DNA of 7,892 nt from Candidatus Heimdallarchaeota archaeon (GCA_030668165.1 DAOUUM010000119.1:1-7892); one strand, 5' to 3'; shown: positions 1 to 5,610, numbered from the stretch's first letter. Program-made: numbers and translations. The notes: generated by a model not told the origin, from the sequence alone.

Positions 1-135
1 TTTTGCTGTATGCTTGACAATAAAGAAGACTATGTTTCAAAAGAAGAGATTAAAAACGTTATCGAGTTATTAGTTTCTCATAAAATATTACTACAGGGAA
101 GTATAACAAACGATTTGCCAATAGGATTGAAGTGA
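1..135 (+). CDS. C-terminal tail of an unidentified protein (cut by window edge)
   Basis: Frame 1 is open from the first base and gives 44 residues before TGA at 133-135, ending in the residues NDLPIGLK. The only Met in frame is at residue 4, so the real start lies outside the window. The stretch SKEEIKNVIELLVSHKILL looks like a helix followed by a hydrophobic segment, such as the last helices of a winged-helix or other small alpha domain, but it is too short to name. The gene is followed on the same strand, 28 bases later, by a small zinc-ribbon gene, so the two could be co-transcribed. I do not recognise the family. That it is coding rests on continuous reading, sensible composition and same-strand context only. 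Confidence 0.55.
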   Translation, partial: FCCMLDNKEDYVSKEEIKNVIELLVSHKILLQGSITNDLPIGLK

Positions 136-163
136 ATAAAATAAAAAAACGATGTGATAAAAA

Positions 164-319
164 ATGTCTCAAGAACTAAGACGAGTGTCTTATTGTGTGA
201 ATTGTGGAGCATCTATAAAAACAAAAGAAGATTTAGTGCGAATAGATAAACGAATATGTTGTAAATATTGCTATGCTCCAAGAGTAGAACTACACTCTAA
301 AAAAATAATAAAGAGGTGA
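164..319 (+). CDS. 51-residue CxxC...CxxC zinc-ribbon protein
   Basis: The ATG at 164 is the first start after an in-frame TAA at 158-160, and the frame ends at TGA 317-319. The product is 51 residues and contains two cysteine knuckles, C11-V-N-C14 and C34-K-Y-C37 (with C33 next to the second), separated by about 19 residues. That is the spacing of a small zinc ribbon. Lysine and arginine are abundant, especially at the C-terminus, so nucleic-acid or protein binding is plausible, but no specific family is recognised. No Shine-Dalgarno is visible. An A-rich stretch at 134-145 lies about 25 bases upstream and could be a TATA element, or the gene may be read with the upstream gene. Its last 30 bases overlap the end of the convergent gene on the minus strand. 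The paired CxxC motifs in so short a frame are the main reason to call it real. Confidence 0.6.
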   Translation: MSQELRRVSYCVNCGASIKTKEDLVRIDKRICCKYCYAPRVELHSKKIIKR

Positions 320-760
320 AATGGAATAAAATCTAGTTATCCAATAAATTAGATTATTGTGAACTTTGATCTCCCCTAGATGTTCTTCTGTGAAGTTTAT
401 TATTTGATTAATAAATTCAGCATCAATTAATGCTTCACCTAATTTTACCCGTATTCCCATTTTCTCAGCATCCCACTTAAGGCTATTAATTTGAATATCA
501 ACAGTACGTAGTGCAATTCTTAGTGTTAAGGACATTTTCTCCTCAATTTTTGGATCAATTGGTACTAGAAAATCCTTCCCTACCTGCTCAGCAGCTTCTT
601 TATTACCCATCTCAATGTAATTAACAATCATCCAGATCTTGCCAAAATAATATAGTTCGGAATTGTCCTCCGGTAGTTCAGCTATCTTCTGAAGTGATTG
701 TTCATAATCATCTTTCTCATTTAATGCCCTTATCTCACCAATCTCAGGATACAATTCCAC
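290..760 (-). CDS. Short TPR-like helical protein, possibly 3'-truncated
   Basis: This 156-residue frame starts at GTG 760. The start is supported by an in-frame TAA six bases upstream (codons TAA-CGC-GTG) and by a TATA-like box at 781-790 about 25 bases away, which makes a leaderless message likely. The N-terminal two thirds is predicted to be all helical. The stretch from E15 through L65 (helix, turn with PEDNS, helix, then EMGNKEAAEQV) has the alternating pattern of tetratricopeptide-like repeats, so a protein-protein interaction scaffold is a reasonable inference. The end is odd: the last dozen residues (aromatic and hydrophobic, SPLYYFFRV) are encoded on top of the 3' end of the convergent zinc-ribbon gene and do not continue the helical pattern. 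The gene may have lost its original C-terminus through a rearrangement near position 320-340. No enzymatic motif is seen. Confidence 0.65.
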   Translation of the reverse strand: MELYPEIGEIRALNEKDDYEQSLQKIAELPEDNSELYYFGKIWMIVNYIEMGNKEAAEQVGKDFLVPIDPKIEEKMSLTLRIALRTVDIQINSLKWDAEKMGIRVKLGEALIDAEFINQIINFTEEHLGEIKVHNNLIYWITRFYSISPLYYFFRV

Positions 761-780
761 GCGTTAATAATACTAATTAC

Positions 781-790
781 AATATATTAT
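781..790 (-). promoter_or_regulatory. TATA-like promoter of the TPR-like gene
   Basis: The minus strand reads ATAATATATT, centred about 25 bases before the GTG at 760. That is the archaeal TATA-to-start distance, so transcription would begin at or within a base or two of the start codon. Confidence 0.5.
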
Positions 791-863
791 TGTTTGGTGC
801 AATTTATTAATTTTCGATTATTATTATTTTGAATTATTACCGAATGATCCTTAATTATAGAGA

Positions 864-1829
864 TTATTTGATATTTAATAATTTTTTGAGATCAGATTTT
901 GCACCTATCTCTGGAAGGGATACATATAATTCTATTAAATTGTCTCTGCTCTCGGTTAAAATATCGGTGGTGAGTTTTGTTATTGCCTCTCTGGCTAAAT
1001 CTGGGCCGTGCTCATCTTCTAGTCCACAATTAATATGAAATGATTGCAATGAGGGGAAATTACGATCATTCTTCTCATCCTTTCCCCATACAGGTTTTAC
1101 AAGTTTTAACTCTCCTTTTCCAATTTTCTCATCACATACTCTGCATTTAGCTCTGGATGATTTGGCAAATTCAAATCTTGCAAATTCACCCTGTGGTCTT
1201 TCCCAGGAATCTGCGGTAAAGACCTCTACACTCTCCATTTGGGCCAATTCATCCTCTGTAGGATTGATCAAAACGGTACTATCAGAAATAGCCTCAATCT
1301 GGATATTATTATTGGAACCAAGAAAAGTATTAGCAGACAGAATAACTATTGTGTCTGAAGGACTCAATTCAATGTCTGCATGCTCATCCCAGAGATTTAT
1401 CTTGGAATTAATATCCTCGTAGGTGATATATAACGATCTACCAATTCTCTCATTCCCCTCTATATCAAACATTTTTTTCTTTTTGAACGCTTTCTTAATA
1501 GTGGCCTTCACATTAACCCTTCTACCTGGCTCCTCTAGCTCAGATATTGGTATTATTGAGGTCGCAGTTCTCTTGCCCTTATCCGTCAGATCATCTAGAA
1601 TCCTCTCCTGATCAGGATTAAGTGTTACATTTCGGGTGGCTTTTAGTAAATCATCAGGTCTTTTATCCACCGCACATTGGAAGTGATGCCACCTGAATGA
1701 GGCATATTCATTACCATCCTTCTTAAAAATTGATTCAATTCCCAATCGTACCTCTCCTTTGTCAATTTTTTGCTTACATAATCTACAAGTTGCTCTGCCG
1801 GATTTAGCACTTTCAAGAACATTTGCCAT
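864..1829 (-). CDS. Double PARP-type zinc-finger protein with central OB-like domain
   Basis: This is a 321-residue protein. Finger 1 has C15-x2-C18-x30-H49-x2-C52, and finger 2 has C229-x2-C232-x32-H265-x2-C268. Both show the CCHC spacing of PARP-type zinc fingers (zf-PARP), which in eukaryotic PARP1 and DNA ligase III recognise nicks and DNA ends. Each is preceded by the same lead (ESAKSGRATCRLC and EFAKSSRAKCRVC), which points to internal duplication. Residues about 100-190 are rich in beta strand (RRVNVKATIKKAF, RSLYITYED, INLWDEHA, DTIVILSAN) and resemble an RPA-type OB fold that would bind single-stranded DNA. There is no PARP catalytic or BRCT domain, so this is likely a DNA-break or junction-binding protein rather than an ADP-ribosyltransferase. 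The C-terminal ~50 residues are helical. ATG 1829 fits a leaderless start, with a TATA box at 1851-1860. The finger assignment is firm; the OB assignment is inference from strand pattern. Confidence 0.93.
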   Translation of the reverse strand: MANVLESAKSGRATCRLCKQKIDKGEVRLGIESIFKKDGNEYASFRWHHFQCAVDKRPDDLLKATRNVTLNPDQERILDDLTDKGKRTATSIIPISELEEPGRRVNVKATIKKAFKKKKMFDIEGNERIGRSLYITYEDINSKINLWDEHADIELSPSDTIVILSANTFLGSNNNIQIEAISDSTVLINPTEDELAQMESVEVFTADSWERPQGEFARFEFAKSSRAKCRVCDEKIGKGELKLVKPVWGKDEKNDRNFPSLQSFHINCGLEDEHGPDLAREAITKLTTDILTESRDNLIELYVSLPEIGAKSDLKKLLNIK

Positions 1830-1850
1830 AAGGTATTACTATTATTGAAT

Positions 1851-1860
1851 TATATATTAT
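1851..1860 (-). promoter_or_regulatory. TATA-like promoter of the PARP-finger gene
   Basis: The minus strand reads ATAATATATA, centred about 26 bases before ATG 1829. No Shine-Dalgarno separates it from the start codon, which is consistent with a leaderless transcript. Confidence 0.55.
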
Positions 1861-1909
1861 TTCCTGTCCACAGCGCCTGTTTATCTTCTTTTAATTAATC
1901 ATAAATTAT

Positions 1910-2791
1910 TCAAAACCAAACAGAATATAGTATAATGATAAAAATAACAGCTAACCAGTAATTATGCATCTTAAAGCATTTATTAGCGGTGTAGGTTGCA
2001 GCAGATTTGTAAAATGCCCACAATGTCCTAAATAGAAATGTATGGGGTATAATCATCACCAAAATTATTATCCAAGAACTGGTGAACCAATAATAAATTA
2101 TTACTGTGGTTAGTATAATCACAGCACTACCCCAGAGCAATGTTAATTTTGCAGTAAGTGGAAGTCCATATTTAACTGGTACCATGGGAATATTAGCTGC
2201 CTTATAATCCGTCACATACTTTGACGAGAGAGCCCAGGTGTGAGATGGGGTCCAGATAAATACTATTGCGCCCAGTACCCAACCCTCAATGGGAACTCCA
2301 AGAAAATCACCGGGGATATCCAGCAACTCGTATCTGGCCGCAAATCCTGCCCATACTGGAGCTGGACTGGCCAATCCTCCAAGTATTGTGTTCAGCATGG
2401 ACTTTCTCTTCAATATCATTGAGTAACCAATTACATAGGATAATATTCCCCAGGCAAGCATAATCGCGGTGAATTTACCAAAATATAAGAATGCAATTAC
2501 AGTACCCACAATGGCCAGGCCTCCTCCAAATAATAATATCTTGAAGGGATTGATTGCATTTTCTCCAACTGTTGGTCTGCTCTTGGTTCTTTCCATCAGC
2601 AAATCGATATCTCTGTCAATGTAGTGATTGACAGTCATGGCTCCTCCAGATGTCATATATCCAACTATGGTAAATATGATAATATCTAGTATCTCAATAT
2701 CCTCAAGAGATGGAATTAGGTAGGATATTATCCCTGTGATTGTCAGTAATACTATTACACGGGGTTTTGTCAACAATAGATATTTTTTCAT
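1910..2791 (-). CDS. ctaB: Protohaem IX farnesyltransferase (haem O synthase)
   Basis: This is a member of the UbiA prenyltransferase superfamily that transfers a farnesyl (or, in archaea, possibly longer) chain to the vinyl group of haem b, giving haem O for haem-copper terminal oxidases. It is an integral membrane enzyme. At 293 residues it has the usual length for CtaB/CyoE, with about nine hydrophobic helices. The first aspartate motif is N55-x3-D59-x3-D63 in NHYIDRDIDLLMERTKSRP, matching the NxxxDxxxD signature. The second conserved loop, WTPSHTWALSSKYVTDY (180-196) followed by IPMVPV (201-206), matches the W-T-P-x-H-x-W-A-L and P-M motifs of the family. The start at ATG 2791 places LLTKPRV at residues 6-12, as in relatives. 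A TATA-like box lies at 2862-2869, implying a leader of about 50 bases. No oxidase subunits or ctaA are in the window, so the respiratory role is inferred from the family. Confidence 0.95.
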   Translation of the reverse strand: MKKYLLLTKPRVIVLLTITGIISYLIPSLEDIEILDIIIFTIVGYMTSGGAMTVNHYIDRDIDLLMERTKSRPTVGENAINPFKILLFGGGLAIVGTVIAFLYFGKFTAIMLAWGILSYVIGYSMILKRKSMLNTILGGLASPAPVWAGFAARYELLDIPGDFLGVPIEGWVLGAIVFIWTPSHTWALSSKYVTDYKAANIPMVPVKYGLPLTAKLTLLWGSAVIILTTVIIYYWFTSSWIIILVMIIPHTFLFRTLWAFYKSAATYTANKCFKMHNYWLAVIFIIILYSVWF

Positions 2792-2861
2792 TCTATACCC
2801 CGAAATAGAATTAATGTTAAAATAGTTAGTATCGTCAAAAAATCATATCCTCTTATTGGGC

Positions 2862-2869
2862 TTATATAT
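2862..2869 (-). promoter_or_regulatory. Probable TATA box upstream of ctaB
   Basis: The minus strand reads ATATATAA. It would start transcription near 2840, leaving a leader of about 50 bases. A weaker A/T element (minus-strand CTATTTTAAC, near 2813-2822) sits at the leaderless distance instead, so the start site is not settled. Confidence 0.4.
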
Positions 2870-3019
2870 CATCGAAATGTAATCAATAGACACACATGAT
2901 CATCTTTACCCCAAATCTTACAAAAATATAACAAATCAGTATGCTAATAGGTATCAATTTGTCAACAATTAGGTAAGCTATTAGTTATAATTCCACAAGT
3001 TCTCCTTAATTATTCCCAT

Positions 3020-3370
3020 GACCTGAATTTTGACAAATTCTTACGTGTTCGTTCCACAGCAGCCAGACGTCACCGTCGCCCAGTCTAGGGTTGTTTGCCA
3101 TGTTGTCCTGACTTAATCAGAACGGTTCGTCTCTCCTTCTTCTCCAGTTTCCTAACTTTCAACGAAGACAGGTAATCCACGCTTCACCGGTGGGTCATTG
3201 CTCTGTGGCATTTCCAAAAGGGTTTTCCACACGAGTCTACACCAGTATGTTCATTGAACAGGTCTTCCTTTACAGGCATTCGGCCTCTCATCAACTTATC
3301 CGTACTTCCTTGGAAATGACAGGTGATGAGTGTCCTAGACCCCTGTTATTAACCCATGAGGTTAGATAAC
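3020..3370 (-). ncRNA. Large structured non-coding RNA, family not identified (RNase P RNA is the first alternative)
   Basis: About 350 bases with no credible protein frame and clearly higher G+C than its surroundings, preceded on the minus strand by a TATA box (3392-3399). Predicted transcription starts near 3370, exactly where a hairpin begins (GTTAT 3345-3349 with ATAAC 3366-3370, AACC 3351-3354 with GGTT 3360-3363). A closing helix pairs 3334-3341 with 3082-3089 (GGUCUAGG/CCUAGACU). Inside are a hairpin at 3287-3330 (CUCAUCA/UGAUGAG), one directly abutting it at 3274-3286 (AGGC/GCCU), and others at 3249-3259, 3204-3231 and 3105-3123 (7 bp). Beyond the closing helix is GACG-GUGA-CGUC with a GNRA loop (3066-3077), and possibly a last hairpin at 3025-3040. 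Several pairs are G-U only on the minus strand, and the GNRA loop exists only there, which sets the strand. Segments near the 5' end (AGGAAGUAC, AGGAAGACC) and ACAGAGCAAUGACC recall RNase P conserved regions I and II, but I could not find a convincing region V. The helix-8 GGAA/AGCA signature of SRP RNA is also absent. The 3' end is uncertain. Confidence 0.6.
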
Positions 3371-3391
3371 ATAAACACTACATCAGTTCAG

Positions 3392-3399
3392 TATTTATA
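3392..3399 (-). promoter_or_regulatory. TATA box of the structured RNA
   Basis: The minus strand reads TATAAATA. Its centre (3395-3396) is about 25 bases before 3370, the first base of the 5'-terminal hairpin of the putative RNA. It is among the best TATA matches in the window. Confidence 0.6.
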
Positions 3400-3460
3400 G
3401 CACTGAAACTGAAAAACATAAAATTAATAGTTTTGACAAAATTATTCCCCTGCATAAAAG

Positions 3461-3470
3461 AATAAATATC
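3461..3470 (+). promoter_or_regulatory. TATA-like promoter of the 3491 membrane-protein gene
   Basis: AATAAATATC is centred about 25 bases before ATG 3491, predicting a leaderless message. It lies back to back with the RNA promoter at 3392-3399, so the 3371-3490 interval is a divergent promoter region. Confidence 0.55.
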
Positions 3471-3490
3471 TGGACTGGAGACTCAAGATT

Positions 3491-4126
3491 ATGACAAAAG
3501 AGCTTCCTACCAAGGTAGTTGAACATTTGATACCTTATCTAGTGATTATTTTTGTTTACGCTGTGATTAACTATCCACTCTTGCTTCTTTTGAGATTTGT
3601 ACCTGAGATGTTCTCATACCTGGGAGATTTATCAACCATGATATTTCCATTTTATCATGGTATACTGATGATCTTGACAGTCAGAATAATCTCATCACAT
3701 CTACCAGAAATAAATACCACTAAATTTCCATCATGGTTAGTCATACTGGTACCAATGCTGATACTGACCCACCCCGTTTCAATAATCACCACGGGAAACA
3801 CTCTTCGTGTAGTGTGGAGTCTGGGAATAATTTTCAGATATGGCAATGGTCTTTACTGGATTGTATCCAGCATAATATACCTTTTCAGTGCCTACACGAT
3901 GTTAAAAATACTATATATCAACGAGGTCAAGAGAGATTCTGTTAGATTTACTGTGATGAAGAGATTGGGAAATCAGTTGTTCATATTATTGATAGTTGGC
4001 CTGATAATTTTCCACATGTTGTTTAGTGGTATCAGTGAGGGTCTAGAAGTGTTTGATCTGGCATATCCTGTAAAATATCTGGTTATTTACCTTTTTGCTA
4101 ATATCACCGCACCACAATCTGAATAA
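3491..4126 (+). CDS. Six-helix integral membrane protein of unknown function
   Basis: This is a 211-residue, strongly hydrophobic protein with about six membrane segments at residues 13-36, 45-67, 81-100, 120-142, 160-180 and 190-205. The positively charged loop between helices 4 and 5 (NEVKRDSVRFTVMKRLGN, 144-161) suggests a cytoplasmic side there. No catalytic motif, cysteine pair or transporter signature is visible, and I do not recognise the family. A start at ATG 3491 is supported by the TATA-like box at the leaderless distance; no Shine-Dalgarno is present. Its TAA stop (4124-4126) directly abuts the stop codon of the convergent methyltransferase gene with no base between them, so the two transcripts must overlap at their 3' ends. 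Confidence 0.8.
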   Translation: MTKELPTKVVEHLIPYLVIIFVYAVINYPLLLLLRFVPEMFSYLGDLSTMIFPFYHGILMILTVRIISSHLPEINTTKFPSWLVILVPMLILTHPVSIITTGNTLRVVWSLGIIFRYGNGLYWIVSSIIYLFSAYTMLKILYINEVKRDSVRFTVMKRLGNQLFILLIVGLIIFHMLFSGISEGLEVFDLAYPVKYLVIYLFANITAPQSE

Positions 4127-4762
4127 CTACTTTTGTACAATTAATCCGATTTGAACCTCATTTAATCTAAATGTTTTCAGTATTTTGAATCCAACTTTTT
4201 CAAATAGAAATACCCAGTCCTCAGTTGAGTAACGAGAGAAATTTCGGTGCTTACGAATCGCATTATCAATATCATATTCATATGAATCTGACAGATTAAA
4301 CCACTTGAAATAGGTGGAGATAGATTCAAGGGACCAATCAACCATTACAAGTATACCGTCCTGTTTCAAAGAATTATAAATAGAATTGAGTACATCCCAC
4401 TGATTGTTAAAGGATCTGAGTACTCGTGAAGAAAAAACAACATCGAGATCCTGGGGTAGATCTACATTCTCCTGCATGTGTTGTTGAATAAATTTTATTC
4501 TACCTTCTGTCACCGGTTCATAGAGAACAGATTTTGCCTTCTCAAGCATGATTTCTGATAGATCAAGACCATACATCATTTCTGGTCTGTACTTAATATT
4601 CAGATCATTTAGTAATAATCCAGGTCCACAGCCAATATCAAGAATTCTTCCCCCAGCTTTTCTTCCTATGAATGGAGTTACAATTTCCCAGTATTTCTCA
4701 TTATGAACCGATGCATAACTGTTCACCATACTCTCCATGAATCTCACTTTATCGTCTGACAC
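4127..4762 (-). CDS. Class I SAM-dependent methyltransferase
   Basis: This 211-residue protein has the Rossmann-like methyltransferase fold. Motif I, ILDIGCGPG (40-48), binds S-adenosylmethionine. The acidic end of strand 2 is D67 in YGLDLS (64-69), contacting the ribose. DVVFSS (107-112) is the strand-4 motif, and a further strand is VMVDWS (139-144). This is the small-molecule type of class I methyltransferase (Methyltransf_11/25-like) rather than an RNA- or DNA-specific one, but the acceptor cannot be read from the sequence. The start is GTG 4762, with a TATA-like element (4785-4794) about 27 bases away. ATG at 4738 (residue 9) is the alternative. It is convergent with the membrane-protein gene, sharing a zero-base boundary, and lies 58 bases after the XRE gene on the same strand, so read-through from that operon is possible. 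Confidence 0.9.
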   Translation of the reverse strand: MSDDKVRFMESMVNSYASVHNEKYWEIVTPFIGRKAGGRILDIGCGPGLLLNDLNIKYRPEMMYGLDLSEIMLEKAKSVLYEPVTEGRIKFIQQHMQENVDLPQDLDVVFSSRVLRSFNNQWDVLNSIYNSLKQDGILVMVDWSLESISTYFKWFNLSDSYEYDIDNAIRKHRNFSRYSTEDWVFLFEKVGFKILKTFRLNEVQIGLIVQK

Positions 4763-4784
4763 TTAAGCAGTATTAAAAATCAGA

Positions 4785-4794
4785 CTTAATATGG
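4785..4794 (-). promoter_or_regulatory. TATA-like element upstream of the methyltransferase
   Basis: The minus strand reads CCATATTAAG, centred about 27 bases before GTG 4762, which is compatible with a leaderless GTG start. A second A/T stretch (4771-4780) is too close to serve this start. Confidence 0.35.
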
Positions 4795-4820
4795 ATTGTT
4801 ACTCAAGATAGAATTCTTAT

Positions 4821-5060
4821 TTATTCCTTATCAGCAAATACAAACATCTCTTCAATAGTCACATCAAATAATTTTGCAATCTTGTATGCAAGGACTAGTG
4901 ATGGATTATACTTCCCCTTCTCTATGCCAGATATGGTCTGACGAGTCACCTGTAATTTATCTGCAATGTCTTCCTGTCGGAGATCATTTTCTGCCCTGAA
5001 AACTTTTAATCTGGACTTCCACACGATTCCATAATCATCAGAACTCTTTTTTCTCTTCAT
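4821..5060 (-). CDS. Small XRE/Cro-type HTH transcriptional regulator
   Basis: This is a 79-residue, single-domain Cro/CI-type DNA-binding protein. After a lysine-rich N-terminus, the helix-turn-helix runs from L27-R-Q-E-D-I-A through V38-T-R-Q-T-I-S-G-I-E-K, with the recognition helix around residues 39-48, followed by the typical KGKYNPSLVLAYKIAKLFDVTIEEMF tail. It has the length and sequence style of the compact regulators found next to DUF2178-like membrane proteins in archaea and bacteria. It is the second gene of an operon, eight bases after that membrane-protein gene, with a Shine-Dalgarno GGTGAG just upstream. Such proteins usually dimerise and bind short palindromes. The perfect palindrome and direct repeats upstream of the operon (5531-5584) are candidate operators, which would make the circuit autoregulatory. 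That last step is inference. Confidence 0.92.
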   Translation of the reverse strand: MKRKKSSDDYGIVWKSRLKVFRAENDLRQEDIADKLQVTRQTISGIEKGKYNPSLVLAYKIAKLFDVTIEEMFVFADKE

Positions 5061-5062
5061 TT

Positions 5063-5069
5063 TCTCACC
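5063..5069 (-). promoter_or_regulatory. Shine-Dalgarno of the XRE gene, overlapping the upstream stop codon
   Basis: On the minus strand the upstream gene ends CCTAG and is followed by GTGAGAAAATG. The GGTGAG so formed pairs with the conserved 3' end of archaeal 16S rRNA and shares its first G with the TAG stop. It is the only clear ribosome-binding site in the window and marks the XRE gene as operon-internal. Confidence 0.65.
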
Positions 5070-5458
5070 TAGGACATATTATGTGCGTAAATTACCGAGA
5101 TAAACCCATGAAGGTAGATCAAAATAACTGCACACACCACAAGGGTTGCACCAATCTCCCACAAAACAGAGGGTATGAAGGTACTTATTATTATGGAGGT
5201 GATACCCAGTACTGATAGAATTATTATGAAAATCTGAATCACAAGTCTTGAAGCATCATTTATTGCGGTTTCTGTACGTTCATCCTTGTTCCAAATATTG
5301 AAAAGAATAAATGCACCAATCAGAGCAGCAACTACCATGATATACATTATCACAGTGTAGTGCTTAAAGGCCACATAGATGATTGCAAGAGAATCAATGA
5401 GTAGTGCAAAAGAAAATACTATCAACCAAAGTGTTGGTGTGGAAGCTTTGTCATCCAT
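5069..5458 (-). CDS. Four-helix DUF2178-like membrane protein, partner of the XRE regulator
   Basis: This is a 129-residue protein with membrane segments near residues 9-30, 36-55, 71-93 and 98-124. Between helices 2 and 3 is a charged loop, NKDERTETAINDAS (57-70). The DER-x-x-x-I-x-x-A pattern of this loop is characteristic of DUF2178-type proteins, which commonly sit beside a small HTH gene. Their biochemical role is not established; a membrane sensor or an inhibitor of the regulator is the usual guess. The start at ATG 5458 is supported by a TATA-like box (5477-5487) about 25 bases upstream, so the operon mRNA is probably leaderless. The gene ends with a stop codon that overlaps the ribosome-binding site of the XRE gene, which suggests coupled translation. 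Family assignment is from the loop pattern and context and is moderately sure. Confidence 0.85.
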   Translation of the reverse strand: MDDKASTPTLWLIVFSFALLIDSLAIIYVAFKHYTVIMYIMVVAALIGAFILFNIWNKDERTETAINDASRLVIQIFIIILSVLGITSIIISTFIPSVLWEIGATLVVCAVILIYLHGFISVIYAHNMS

Positions 5459-5476
5459 ATGCGAATATTAGTGCAA

Positions 5477-5487
5477 TGATAAATAAT
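5477..5487 (-). promoter_or_regulatory. TATA-like promoter of the membrane protein-XRE operon
   Basis: The minus strand reads ATTATTTATCA, centred about 25 bases before ATG 5458. The palindrome and direct repeats at 5531-5584 lie 45-100 bases upstream of it. Confidence 0.5.
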
Positions 5488-5530
5488 TCTAACGCATAGT
5501 AACCCACAAATTCTAGCCTAATGTAAAATA

Positions 5531-5544
5531 AATCATGCATGATT
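5531..5544. promoter_or_regulatory. Perfect 14-bp palindrome, candidate operator
   Basis: AATCATGCATGATT equals its own reverse complement over all 14 bases. It sits in the divergent region between the membrane protein-XRE operon and the gene at 5646. This size and symmetry suit a dimeric HTH protein such as the XRE regulator encoded downstream. Binding is inferred, not shown. Confidence 0.5.
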
Positions 5545-5548
5545 CCAG

Positions 5549-5584
5549 ATTTATCCGACATTGATGTTATATTTATCCGACATT
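5549..5584. repeat. Two 14-bp direct repeats 22 bp apart
   Basis: ATTTATCCGACATT occurs at 5549-5562 and again, identically, at 5571-5584. The start-to-start distance of 22 bp is about two helical turns, so proteins bound to both copies would sit on the same DNA face. The repeats begin five bases after the 14-bp palindrome and end about 27 bases before the TATA element of the gene at 5646, a position typical for archaeal activators. Confidence 0.65.
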
Positions 5585-5610
5585 ATTCCTAATAAATCTT
5601 CCATACAATA

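Noticed and set aside
829..1611. Plus-strand open frames at 829-1038, 1162-1422 and 1423-1611
   Set aside because: They lie mostly or wholly opposite the well-supported PARP-finger gene and their products show no motif; they follow from the codon bias of the real strand.
2240..2463. Overlapping plus-strand frames inside ctaB
   Set aside because: They are antisense to a gene with intact family motifs and have low-complexity, implausible composition.
3020..3370. SRP (7S) RNA
   Set aside because: Segments near the 5' end (GCCUGUAA) and near the closing helix (CUGGGCGACGG) recall the SRP Alu domain, but the near-universal helix-8 GGAA loop with its AGCA internal loop is not present on either strand.
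3020..3370. Firm call of RNase P RNA
   Set aside because: Partial likeness to conserved regions I (GGAAG) and II (ACAGAGCAAU) is present, but I found no convincing region V (AACC..GGCUUA type) and no P4 helix with the expected bulge. It is kept only as the first alternative.
3655..3945. Frames on both strands within the 3491-4126 membrane gene
   Set aside because: They are shadows of the longer hydrophobic frame, with no promoter or ribosome-binding site of their own.
5549..5584. CRISPR-like array
   Set aside because: There are only two copies of a 14-bp repeat with an 8-bp spacer, far below CRISPR dimensions; placement upstream of promoters fits regulator sites.
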